From Tetrahymena elliotti 4EA (Eukaryota > Ciliophora > Oligohymenophorea > Hymenostomatida > Tetrahymenidae): 64,000 bases of DNA. The stretch's first letter is position 1. Each line of letters starts with the position of its first letter. Made by a program: the position numbers and the translations under genes. The notes under the pieces were generated by a model. It was not told the DNA's origin. It worked only from the letters and a program-made list of their open reading frames with translations, and searched no databases. Shown piece by piece: positions 52,801 to 64,000 of this stretch. The stretch is taken from contig JH720294.1 in NCBI GenBank assembly GCA_000231825.2, positions 2,388,654 to 2,452,653 of the forward strand. The letters run 5' to 3'.

Positions 52801-53474
52801 AAGCTTTACCTAAATTATTATTATAGTGTAATCTTATCCGAAGCAATATTCTTCTCTCTCAAAAAAACTGCTCGAAATGAAAATAAATCTAACAAAAAAC
52901 ATGGAAGTAAAATAGATTTTCATTGAAATATAAAATGTTATTATAATTTTAAAGATTTATTTCCATAAATAATAAAATAATTACTATAAATTTGTTTTCA
53001 AAAAATGAAAAAAAAGATTGGAAATACAAGCAAAATTAGTTTTTAAAATGAATTCATTTTGAAATTTAAATGGCTTAAGAATGATTTATTAATTTTAAAT
53101 ACGTATTTGATTGATCAAGAAGTTAATGACAGAATAAAATTTAGTTATGTGATTTTACTTCAAAATGTACCTTACATGAGATTAAATTAAAATGAGGTTT
53201 TCTTTGAATATGAAAATATTACTTAATTATTGACTAGTTGAATTGTAACTATCTAAAAAAAATTAATAAATAAATATCAAGCTTTCTGATTCAATTAATT
53301 CTAGAGATTTTCTAAATTTTTATTTTTCCACTCTCTCTATCTTTTTAAAAAATCAATAATAAACATCTTTAAAAGCAGCTTGAAAGATTAATAATTTATA
53401 ATTATTAAGCTAAAAAATAATTCAAAAATCGAAAAATCATTCCAAAATTATTTTAATCAATCAAATTTTTAAAA
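49896..53474. other. Gene-poor region
   Basis: About 3.5 kb of A/T-dominated sequence with frequent UGA in all frames and no supportable gene, RNA or repeat, apart from the possible LRR 5' end near 49930-50100. A small G-rich patch lies near 50358-50373 (GCGGGGTACGGACGTA). Confidence 0.5.
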
Positions 53475-54938
53475 ATGACTGATATCCATTCAAATAATAT
53501 TTAAGAGCCATTCATAATTGAGATGAAAGATATTGCTTACTTTAAAAAACCCAATGATTAAAAGAGACTTTACAGCTCTGAATATGTCAAGCCTTGTTTC
53601 TCATCATCTAACACCACCATTGAAGATGAAAACCAACGTTCAAGTGGTTAGGAAAGTCCTTAAGACTAATTAGATTATAAATTTGATATGAAACGCTTCA
53701 CTGATGGATTCTTCTTAAATGAGTAGTTAATACAATCTGATAAAATCCTCACAAAAGCAGATCTTTTGAGATTATCTGTGAATTGCCTATAAGGAGTTGC
53801 TATTCCTGAGACTAAATAACCACAACTGTAAGTTTTAACTGAAAACTAAGAAGAATACAGAACTTTTAATACTAACCTTACTCCTACTGGATGTGGATTT
53901 ATAGCAGATTACCTATATTTAATATGGAATCTTTACATGAATCAATTCTGTAAGCTTCTTAAATTTTTAGGGTAAATTGTTGGAAAATTAGAAAAAAAAT
54001 ATTCTTCTCATGGTCTTGGTTATGCTTTTATGGCTCTTTCCACAATTTTACATGTTATCCCTTCTTTATATGTAAAAATGAATCCTAAGATCGACTTCAG
54101 TGTATCCCTTATGGCAAGAGGCTCAGTCACTATGTTCTTCCTTATCTGCATGGCTAATTGCAAAAATTAAAAATTAATTGCTTTTTGTAAAAATGACATG
54201 AAAATATTAATTACAAGAGGTATTCTTAATGGTATATCTTAACTCTATTTCTTCTTTTCTGTTAAGAAACTTCCCTTGAGTATTGATTATGTCATTTTCA
54301 ACACAGGTCCTATTTTTGTTTTCATTCTAAGTGCTATTCTATTTGGTATTGCCATCAAGAAGAAAGAATTGATTGGAATATTTGTTGCTTTTTCTGGTAT
54401 AATCTGTATTACCAATCCAGGTTTAATTTAAAGTCTTTTATCTTATGAAGGTGAATAATAAGCCAGTCTATAACAAACATAGTAAAGCTAATTTTAGTAT
54501 GCAGAAGGAGCTGAAAAAGCAGTTCTAATAGTAATCTTTATTTTTGTTTATATTGGATGGGCTTATGCAATTCTCTTAGTCAAAAAAGTCAAAGAAGCTA
54601 ATAATTTGGCCATGAATTTCTATGTTGGTATGTCATGTTTCCTTGCTGGTGCACTCGCTTTTTACAGTAGAGATTAAAGCATAAGCCACTTGAATATTTT
54701 TGACTTCCTTGCAATTATCTTTATTGTTGGTTTGTTCTCATTTGGATCTTAATACACTTTCATTACTTCAACAATGTTAAATTCAAACCACGGTCCTCTC
54801 AGCATGCTTAACTATCTTTGTGTAGTTGAATCTTATATCGTTTAAATTTTATTCTTCAACGAAGTTCCCTCTCTAATAGAAATTTCAGGAGCAGTCTTGG
54901 TTCTTGCTGGTCTGAGTACTATCTTAATTAAAGGATGA
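53475..54938 (+). CDS. Drug/metabolite-type transporter (EamA-like), copy 2
   Basis: 487 aa, intronless, ATG at 53475 and UGA at 54936-54938. Same design as the gene at 40196-41623: a hydrophilic N-terminal region (here about 145 residues, with little similarity to copy 1) followed by about ten membrane helices. Shared blocks include YMNQFCKLLKFLG (copy 1 YMNGFSKLMKYCG), NTGPIFVF, YIGWAYAILLVKK, GLFSFGSQYTFITST, NSNHGPLSMLNYL and FFNEVPSLIEISGAVLVL. The substrate is unknown. The copies are same-strand but 12 kb apart, with the lyase, LRR and transposon region between them, so they are an older duplication later separated or a dispersed pair. Confidence 0.87.
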
Positions 54939-56375
54939 AAATAATATGAAAAATTTCCATTAAAAAAAATTTTTAATTATCTCATAATCTTATTCTAAAA
55001 ATATAAAAAATAATCTTATTTGTTAATCGTGAAACAACCTAATTTCTTTATATATACTTATCTGTTTAAAACTTCTAATTTAACTTATTTATTCAAGATA
55101 TTAAAATTCTATTTTATTTTCTTAAAACCTATTGATAAATTTTAGGAAAAAATAAATTTAAATATATAAAAATAATTTTTCAGTTGTTATTAATTACATT
55201 AAAATTTAAAATAAAAAAATAAATAAATAGATTTAAGTAAATAAAATAATATAAATACTATTCTTAATAGCTAAAGATTTAATAATTTATTTACAAAATA
55301 TTAGAATGAGTAGTATGAATTTAAAACCTTTCAAATTGATATTTTATGAAATATTTTTGAATAAAAAATATTTATTTGAATGATTTAAGTATTATTTTTA
55401 ATTTAAAAATAAATTATTATTATATTGTTATTCCTATCAAAAATTGAATGTAAAAATTTTAACTAAAATGTAATTCCATAACAAAAAAAAAATTAGTATA
55501 ATTTAGTTTTCTTGGAATTAAAAAAAAAATTTTAAAATATTTAAATGCTAAAATTGGATCAATTGAAATACTAATTTATTTCTGCTGGAAAAGATTTAAA
55601 TTAATTTTGAATATCTAATCTTAAAAATAAATTAAATAAACAGCTTTATTTTTAAAGGTAAAGGCAAATTATTTATTTATTTGAATTTATTCGTCCAGTT
55701 AAATATATTCAAACAAACCATACAGAGTGAATTTTAATCCAAATTTTATATTTATTTATTAGAGCTTGTAAATACATATTTCAGATGTGATGAATTTAGT
55801 TATTTTTTATGATTTTAAGAATCAATTATATTAATTTAAAATATTTTCAAGCAAGATTAATAAGGTACAAGATTTAAAATAAATATCTTCAAGAAAACAA
55901 TGCTGAGTTCAAGGTCTTAGTTTATTGTAGAGATTATAAATATCTAACAACAATAATGAAAAAATAAGTAAATGAATTGTTTGATTTGAAAAAGCTGATA
56001 ACAAACAAACACACAAAAGAATAAATATTAATTAAGAAATTAGTTGTTAAATAAATATTAATAAAGAATATATCATTAAATTGTATAGATTTAGTACTGA
56101 ACCAAATAATAAATATAAAACAATATTATTCTAGTAAAATATTCTATAAATAGATCAGTCAATCATTTAGACTAACAGAAAAAAATCTTATAAAGAGATA
56201 GTATTAATAAAGTATTATTTTATTTACTTTCAGCTTAACTCATTTGAGTCATTGCTTATTTAGCGCTTCTACCATTTATTAATTTAATTAATGAAATATG
56301 AAAATTTAGGAAATACTAAAGTCAAAGAATTTAAGTGAAAAAAGAGTTTGAAACTTAAAGATAAATTATAGGAAA
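54939..56375. other. Intergenic
   Basis: 1.4 kb, very AT-rich, no gene seen. It contains the promoter of the coiled-coil gene. Confidence 0.6.
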
Positions 56376-59300
56376 ATGTCTTCTACAAAAGTAGCAGCTA
56401 TGAATGACATTGTGAATGTCAACAATATTAAGTCTTCAAAGCTGTTTAAAAAATTTTTAGAAACAGAATAAAGTGAAGACAACACTTATTTGCGCTCAGG
56501 AGAAAATACAAATAGAGGGTTTTAAGAAAGTCCATTTAAAAAATAGCCGGAATTCCCTGAGAAAGATTTAGAAAATATTTTAAGGACAAGTTAGATTAGA
56601 AATGGGCAATCAAGAAATTCATTTAATCCATATTATGATAATAATTTGAATATTAGTTAGACTTCTGAATAATCTAATATTAACGCTTAGAGTGCATTCT
56701 TATAGATGTAGCATTCTTATTTTCAACCACCTACTCCTTAGTATTTAGCTTCTAATGACTTAACACAGTCTCCTAATTTATCTTAATAGCTTTTAGATAA
56801 TCACAAAAAGCAAAGTATGTCTCCTGAAAGATTTTATTTCAATCCACCAGCTGTACCTTTGAATAATAATTAAACAATCATTGAAGATGAATAAGAGATG
56901 TAATAACACAGTGAACCTTCTTAAAACTAGTTATAATCAAATAACAACATTTCAAGACAGCCTTCATATGCAAAGCACCCTATAAATAAAATAAACAGTT
57001 CTTTGAAACAAACACCTTAGCAATAGAATTATTATGAATAGAGTCCTCCAATTCAATTTATATAATCTACTGAATATATTCCTCCAATGGCATAAAACAA
57101 CTAAAATTATAACGATTAAGTTGATAATCAAAGGTATTTATATAATTCAAACTAGAGACCTTATCAACCAAATCAAAGTAGTCAGAAAAAACCTATGAGT
57201 TAAAATAAGACTCAAAATAATTCATAGTATCCCTAACCCTAGTATCCAAATGAAGAAATATAGTATCCTATGCGCAGAGAAGACTTAAATGATAACAGTC
57301 GTCATTAAGGTGAGGAGTAGCAATAAATGGATTATGATGTTGATTAAGAAGCAGGAGCAGGAGTTTCAAGAAAAAGAATTGAGAATGCAAAAAACTCCTA
57401 ACACAATTATTAAAATGTAGATTATTTTGATGACACATCCTCGAATCACAACCGCAATACAGAAAAAAAGAATTTAAATAACAACAATAATAATCTATTT
57501 AAAAACAGTAAGACTAATTTAATGAATATGAGCCATGAAACTAAAAACTTTGAAAAAGACTTAAAGCAATTCCAGCATTAAATACAAATTCAAGAAGAAC
57601 AAATCTTCCAAATTCAAATCAATCTTGAAAAAGAATTGCTTAAAAATCGCACTCTTGAAGAAACAATCACAGAGCTGAGACGCAAAATAGACTCATTAGA
57701 AATAGAAAAGACTGGTAAATAGATAAATAAATTATTAATTTTTTGTATCTAAATTAAGTTAATCAATAAAAAAAGTTAGCCAATATTTTTTAATCTCAAA
57801 ATGATTAAAACTACTTAAATAAAATTTATTAATTAATGCTCACCTCTGATATAATCTATTAATCAATCATTTTCAAATATTTTAATTCAATTCAATTATT
57901 ATTCTTAAATAGAAATTAGGTCAAAGCTACTTTTAGAGACTGAAAAAAATGTAAGAGAGTTGTAGCAATAAACTTCACAAGCAAATAATTTTAAATCTAA
58001 AGTAAATAATCATGATCTCTGTCAAGTATTTTTAAATAAATTTAAATCTAGGTTACTGAATTAGAAAAAAGAGAAGAATAGCTTAGAGCAGATATTGATA
58101 AAGCTAAGCAAGCATTATACAAAGAAGAATCCAACAAACACAAATTAGAAGATGAAATTAGAGATTATAAAAATAAAATAAGTGAATTGACAGAAACTTC
58201 ATAGTAATAAGTTAATTAAATGTTAACATAAAATGTAAATTTCTTTTAATATACAATAAAAAGAGAATTTCAAAGAAGATAAGAAAGAAGAGATGATGAA
58301 ATAATTCAATTGAAACTACAAAATGAATAATTAAAAGCTAAGATGGCTTCTATTCAGTATACATTTATTTTTTTGGCAAAATTGTTTATTTAATTTGTTT
58401 TTATAGCTTAAATAATGAAAGAAATACTGAAAAGCTTACAGAAACACAAAGATAGCAATTCAGAGATGTTGAAGAAAGGGAAGAAAATTTAAGAAAGATT
58501 TCAGAAATGCAACAAAAGATTTAAAATTACTTAATAGAAAGTGAAAGACTGAAAAATGAAAACTACAATCTCAATAGATAACTTCATGATAGCAATTTTA
58601 GAAATGAAATACTCCAAAATGATCTTTTCAATCAAAAGTAAATGCTTCTTGAGAAGAACCAAAAAGAAAATATCTTGTAAGTAAACATTGATAAAGCCAA
58701 CCTTGAAATTCATCAACTTAGAAATCTTCTTTCAAGAACTGAATTAGAACTAAGAGTAACTTAATAATAAAATTTATTTTTAATTTCATTTTAAATTCAA
58801 ACAAATATTTTAAAATAAATCTAAAAATCTTTTTTTAAAAATAAGGATGTCAAAGAACATAATAATCATTTGATAAGAAATCTTACTGATATAGCAAGTC
58901 AAAAGGCTTTATCTGAAGCATAGACTGAGTAAGGATAATACTCTAGAGCTTATTTCGTTCCTAGCACTTCTATGATACCAAATCCTGCTAGTGAATAACC
59001 TAACTTAACAAGCAATACTATACCTTCTTATAAAATGAGAGGAGGTTTAGATCCTTAAACTCCTCCTAAAAGTAGATCGCTGGTAAACCTATAAAAGCCA
59101 GAGGATACCACTTAAAAGGTGCAAGTATAAACTTATAAAAGAGGAAGAATGGCTAACGAATTAGAACAGTTTGAAGAAGAGAAAACTACATCACCTGGTC
59201 GCTTGAGATTCAAACCTAGAGACCATAACATATTTGGTAATGATGATAATACAAGATTCTAAACTCGTAATAATTAAGATTACTCTTGGAGTCCTGCCAA

Positions 59301-59824
59301 AAAAGTTGAAATATAAAAACCTAGAGATCACAATATATTTGGATAACCAGTTGATGATACATACTAAAGAAACCCTAATAAAATAGGTCACTCTAGTTTA
59401 TCTCCATAAAGAACAAACAGAAATCCTTGGGATGATATGCCACCTGCAGGAATACGTAAAAGGTCGCCTAGAAATAATCCTATTTTAGGTAATGCAAATG
59501 GCTTTGATAATGTTCTAGAACCAGGAGTTAAATACTAAGCTGAAAAATCAGATGTTGCTACAATTGAAGAGAATCTCATGTTTATGAACTAAGACAGAAC
59601 TTTGGTAAATACTTATTATAATTTATAAAAATTTAAAAATATTCTTTAATATGTTAATTGAAATTTAAAAAAAGCTTGAAGCTGAATTGAGAAAACTAGA
59701 AGATATGAAGAGAAAATCTGGAGCTGATTTAAGAAGAAAAGCAGAAATAAACAAAGAACTTCAATAATTAGAATAAGCTATATAACAACATAAACTATAA
59801 TTAAGATAGCTTGGAGTAATTTGA
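56376..59824 (+). CDS. Large coiled-coil protein with a duplicated KPRDHNIFG motif
   Basis: 976 aa from seven exons: 56376-57714, 57913-58001, 58052-58203, 58264-58356, 58407-58755, 58846-59604 and 59675-59824. The exon-3 donor (58204) was chosen because it is the only one that keeps phase with exon 4. Residues 1-400 are disordered, rich in Asn, Gln, Ser and Pro, with most Gln written as UAA or UAG. From about 400 to 660 the protein is a strong coiled coil full of Glu, Lys, Leu and Gln. A Pro-rich linker follows, then a region with two copies of the motif KPRDHNIFG (about 59212-59239 and 59320-59343) and a similar NPWDDMPPAG stretch. A final short coiled coil ends the protein. I do not recognise the family. 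The architecture suits a cytoskeletal, basal-body or cortical scaffold, but that is inference. Confidence 0.82.
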
Positions 59825-61167
59825 TTCAAATATTCTTGAAAAACAAAAACTAATACATTCATTGGTCTTTTAATTTGTTTCCTGCTACTAATAATTAGAT
59901 TAAATTATAAAATTTGTATATAATCTTAAAATATTATGAGAAAAATTTATTGTTAGAATTATATATATAAATCGTTAGATACCATTTGTAATTATAAAAA
60001 ATAAGTCTATTTATGCTTATATAAAATAAAAAATTTTAAATTTTTAATGAAATTTTTTTCGACAAGATACGATAATAGGACTTCATACACATCATTATTT
60101 ATTTTATTTATGTCTAGGTATTTAGGGTAAAATAAGGTTTTGGATGGTTTTTCAATTTCTTTTTTTACCATAATAAGGATTTCATTCACTTTTAAGAAGA
60201 AGATCATAAAAAAATCCTATTGGTGATATTTATATGAGTATATAAGTTTATTGAATTTGATTCATAATACAATTAATAAAAAAACTAAAAATAGTATTTT
60301 TAAATATAGATTTTTCACACTTCAAGTAGATTTTAATACATATCTAAGAGTTTTCTTAGCCTATAAAAAAATATACCAATCAGTGGTCTCTCAGAGATTA
60401 AATTCTCACAAAATTATTATAAATTTATTATTATTAAATCAAACTAATTTTTTTATATATTTTTATATTAAAATTTAGGGATATATTATTATTTTTTCCT
60501 AATAATGCTCTAAGTTTATTATAAAAATATTGTAGAATTTAAATTTAAAATTATTTAGCAGATATGAAAAATATCATTTTAAGTATTATAGTTCACTTTT
60601 AAGAAAAATAATTTGATTTATGATGGAAAAAATAACAAATGCTGATTTTTGTCTATTTCTAAAATTTTAAATAGTTCGTTCTTACTTTATTAAAAAATTT
60701 ATTTAGGAAGAGTAAAATAGTTCAGTATTTTTTATTTTGTGTTTTAAAATCTTGCTGGTTGAGTGGGTTTAGAAGACTTTAAAAGTCAAATAAATTGGTC
60801 ATGCTTCTTAAATTAATAAATATAATTGATTTTGTTAACTTATAAGTTTACAGTGAGAATAGTATAATATACTCTTAATCAATAAAGAGCGAAATGAAGT
60901 AATAATATCTTGGCTCTACAATAAAAAATAAGGGTAGCATGTTGATTCTAATTAAATGAAAATCGATTATTTGTAAAACAAAAGGAACAACTATTAATTA
61001 ATTGATTTATAATGAATAGTATTTTAAGTTTTGTTTTAAAAAGTTATGATAGAATCAGTCAATCTTTTTAAGCTCAATTTTATGCGAAAAATTATTAAAA
61101 AATTTGCAAAAAAAAACAAATAAAACCAAAAATAATCATAAAGTAAGCTAGAAGAAAAAAGTATAGA
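59825..61167. other. Intergenic
   Basis: 1.3 kb,AT-rich. Chance frames without UGA exist on both strands, but none has coding character. Confidence 0.55.
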
Positions 61168-62855
61168 ATGGAAGACGAAGCCGCGGCCATAGAAGATGTC
61201 TACACATTAGATAAAGTTTTAGGAGAGTAAATAATTAAATGAAAAAATCAATCAAATTTTGATTTATTTCAAGCACAAAGGGCCTAATTCAATTTTTTTT
61301 GGTCATTTTTAACTATTCTAATGATCATTATCATTCGAATTGATTGCGCTTGATGAAATCTCAAGTTTTGTTCTATTTCAATCTTAAAATTCTTTTTAAA
61401 AAAAGAGGTTCATTCGGTACTGTCAAGAGAGCCATAAAAAAAGATACTGGTGAAGCCTTTGCAGTTAAGATGATCAAGAAGTATCATATTTTTGTTCATT
61501 CATAATTAGATTGCTTTTAAATAATCATTAAAAATACATATTTTGATAGCTGATATGCAAGCCATGTAAATAATAAAAAATAAACTTACTAAAATTATTT
61601 TAATAGGGAAAATCTTGAGAACGATGATATGACTGCTTTGCAACAAGAAGTTGAAATTTTAACTGAAGTAATTAATTCTAAAAGTAGATTTTTACTTTAA
61701 TATTTTATGAAATATTTATTTAACAGATTGATCACCCTAATGTTGTCAAACTTTATGAAATTTATGAAGATGATACTTATTTTTACATGGTTTTAGAGCT
61801 TATGACTGGTGGAGAAGTAAATATTTTTATTATTAAGATAATATTATTTAGGAAAACAAGCATTAAGCATTGAGAATTTTACTAAATGTATCTAGCTAAT
61901 AATTAATTTAGCATTTTCTGAAATTTATTTCTCATTAAATGTTCTTAAAATAATAAAAGTTATTTTAGCGCATTGTCGAAGCTGACCATTTCTCAGAAAG
62001 ATAAGCTGCAGAAACAATTAAACCAGTAGTTGATGCATTGAATTATTGTCACGCCCTTAATATTGCTCACAGAGATTTAAAAGTATGATTAATAAATTAG
62101 TTTACTGAATGTATCAATAAATCAATTATTTCTCTTCTATTTTAATCTAATAGCCTGAAAATTTACTATTTGCTACTAAAGAACCTGGTGCAGTTATCAA
62201 GATTACAGATTTTGGTCTTGCTAGATTTGTAGGAGAAGATACCATGAAAACTATGTGTGGTACTCCAGGCTATGTTGCACCTGATGTAATCATTGGAGAA
62301 GGATATGATAAAACTATTGATTATTGGAGTGTTGGTGTTATTCTTTACATTATGTATTAAATATAAATAGTTATTATAAAATGTTAAATTATTCATTTAT
62401 TAATTGATAGGCTTTGTGGTTTCCCACCTTTTTATAGTGAAAATAATGACGATCTTTTATAGATGATTGTATCTGGTAAATTTGAATTCCCTTCTCCTGC
62501 ATGGGATTCTATTTCAAATGAAGGTAAAATTAAAATAATAGAAAATTAAATAAAATTCGATTTAATAATAATTAATAGCCAAGGATTTAATCAAGGGATT
62601 GCTCACTGTTGATCCCAAAAAGAGATTAAACTATGAAAAGATTAGAACTCATCCCTGGTTGAATGGAAAGAATTCAGAAAAAAATATCCCCGATATTCAA
62701 AAAAAGATTAAAAATTTTTCTGCCTCTAAGCAATTCAAGGTAAAATAAAATATACTTTAAAATGCAATTAAAATAATAATTTGTTTTTTTTTAAATAGAA
62801 AATTAAAATAGTTTTATAAGCCATTGGTTAATTCAATAAATAAAAAAACCATTGA
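61168..62855 (+). CDS. CaMK-type serine/threonine protein kinase
   Basis: 309 aa from nine exons: 61168-61226, 61406-61480, 61607-61667, 61727-61816, 61969-62082, 62154-62353, 62411-62523, 62579-62739 and 62799-62855. All phases join. The kinase subdomains read in order: glycine loop GEGSFGTV, catalytic Lys in [24 protein letters not shown], activation segment [10 protein letters not shown] (normally APE), [19 protein letters not shown], and DPKKRL. The closest class is CaM kinase I or CDPK catalytic domain. A short C-terminal tail ([20 protein letters not shown]) resembles an autoinhibitory and calmodulin-binding segment. There are no EF hands, so it is not a CDPK. At the exon 4/5 junction the usual LFD of GGELFDRI is missing: the model gives GGE-RI, and no micro-exon for the three residues is visible in the intron. 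Confidence 0.9.
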
Positions 62856-63938
62856 ATTATGTGAAAATTCATTCATCTAAAAATCAAAAAATAAATGTAA
62901 TACTCTAAAATCCTATTTGTTTGTTATTGCCTGCAATAAGGATTCATATCAAATTCATCTACTTTTTTTATGTTAGTCTTGGTTTAAATCTACTTAAATC
63001 TATTCTTAATTCATTTAAATTCTATTTCTTATTCTTAATTTAATTTATTCTGCTGATTCTTTCAAAAAATCTAGTCAAGTCTTCCATTTTTAAAAGAAGA
63101 ATTATTTCCAAAGACACTTTTTTAGACAAATAAATTTTTCTCTAATTTAAAAATAGAAGGAAGCATGCAGGTCGCTTAATAAAAATGATAAATTTTGTAA
63201 CTTATTTGATTGATTAAATCTATTATACGATATTCAGTTGTTTAGAATTTATCTTAAAAAAAAATAAAATATTTGGAATAAAAAATGAAATATTTCATTT
63301 AGATAATTGAAAAGGCTAAAAATAGAATGTAAAGGAATTGTTATTCATCTCTCAAATAAAATATTCATTAAGTTTTTCATTTAAATTAGAAATGTGCAGC
63401 CAAATTAGGCGGGTTCAATTATCAATAGTCAAAAAGTATGAATGAATGAAAATATTATAAAAACAGGTCCTTGCTTTTGCTTTATCCATTCATTAGCTAA
63501 ATAAAACAAGAAAAAAAATAAAAATAAATTGCATCTACCAGATTGTTATTTGATCAAGCCAATAATTAATTAATAATTTATTTATTTGTCTTTAATTTGT
63601 TTAGTTTTTTATGGCAGACAATTAATCAATAAGAGTATGTATGAATGTATTATGTATGCATATGGATTCGTTGTACCTATATTTATATATAAAATTATCT
63701 TAGCTAAGAAAAAATGAATGGAGAAATGAAGGAATAGAAGTGATTATGAGCAAGTGAATGAATGAATGAATAAATAAGTGAAGTGTAGTGTAGTGATGAA
63801 TGAACGAATACTTAAAAAATAAAAAATATCAATTTGCTTCTAAATAAAAAGAAAAAAACTAATACATATCTTTTATTTAAAATCATTAAAGAAAAGAAGA
63901 AAAAGAAACAAGAAATAAATAAATATCTTAGAAAATAA
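62856..63938. other. Intergenic with simple repeats
   Basis: 1.1 kb, AT-rich. Near 63710-63810 there is a microsatellite-like purine-rich run of GAAT, GTGA and TGTAGTG words. No gene is seen. Confidence 0.55.
63710..63810. repeat. Microsatellite-like GAAT/GTAGT run
   Basis: Degenerate tandem GAATGAATGAAT and GTGTAGTGTAGTGA words upstream of the gene at the right edge. Confidence 0.6.
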
Positions 63939-64000
63939 ATGAGCAATCCTATTGAACAATTTGACATCACTTATAAAGGATTAACTTACGCTTAGCGTCA
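63939..64000 (+). CDS. 5' end of an unidentified gene (cut by window edge)
   Basis: ATG at 63939 opens a frame that runs to the window end with one in-frame UAG (Gln). The visible residues are MSNPIEQFDITYKGLTYAQR. The codon choice and the A-rich sequence before the ATG look like a genuine start. Too short to identify. Confidence 0.5.

Noticed and set aside
60007..60478. Short open frames on both strands
   Set aside because: Extremely A/T-rich, hydrophobic or Lys/Asn low-complexity translations without start context or neighbours that support them.

Overview
This is a very AT-rich window from a ciliate that reads UAA and UAG as glutamine and uses UGA as its only stop. Long proteins open only under that code. 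Introns are short, AT-rich and GTAA...TAG-like. The two 5S rRNA genes look like those of Tetrahymena. A Tetrahymena species (nuclear chromosome) is the best inference. The sequence alone cannot tell macronuclear from micronuclear DNA.

Left third (1-22710): a head-to-tail cluster of five paralogous six-transmembrane K+ channel genes. The first is cut by the window edge and four are complete at 1813-5900, 6783-11130, 11653-15593 and 17847-22710. Each complete gene has four exons joined by phase-2 introns, a TVGYGD filter and a cyclic-nucleotide-binding-like domain with an altered phosphate cassette. All four also carry a CCHC zinc knuckle. A tail motif unknown to me is shared by all five.

Middle (23405-44817): a cysteine-rich type I membrane protein (minus); an intronless, codon-biased von Willebrand A protein (plus); a B-box zinc-finger protein (minus); two 5S rRNA genes; a ten-exon radial spoke head RSP4/6 homologue (minus); an intronless drug/metabolite-type transporter (plus); and a ten-exon adenylosuccinate lyase (plus).

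Right third (44818-64000): a leucine-rich-repeat gene on the minus strand in which nearly every exon is one repeat. Two units carry shifted frames and one is a half unit. Just upstream of it, probably inside one of its introns, lies a roughly 2.06 kb DNA transposon with about 120-130 bp terminal inverted repeats. It holds a broken IS1595/Merlin-type DDE transposase. A gene-poor stretch of 3.5-3.8 kb follows, then a second transporter paralogue, a coiled-coil protein, a CaMK-type kinase and the first codons of another gene at the right edge.

Most genes are independent units. Apart from the channel cluster, the 5S pair and the two transporters, nothing suggests shared function between neighbours. 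Exon coordinates were worked out by hand from frame and phase continuity and agree with total lengths divisible by three. Domain assignments rest on motifs read by eye, with no database search.
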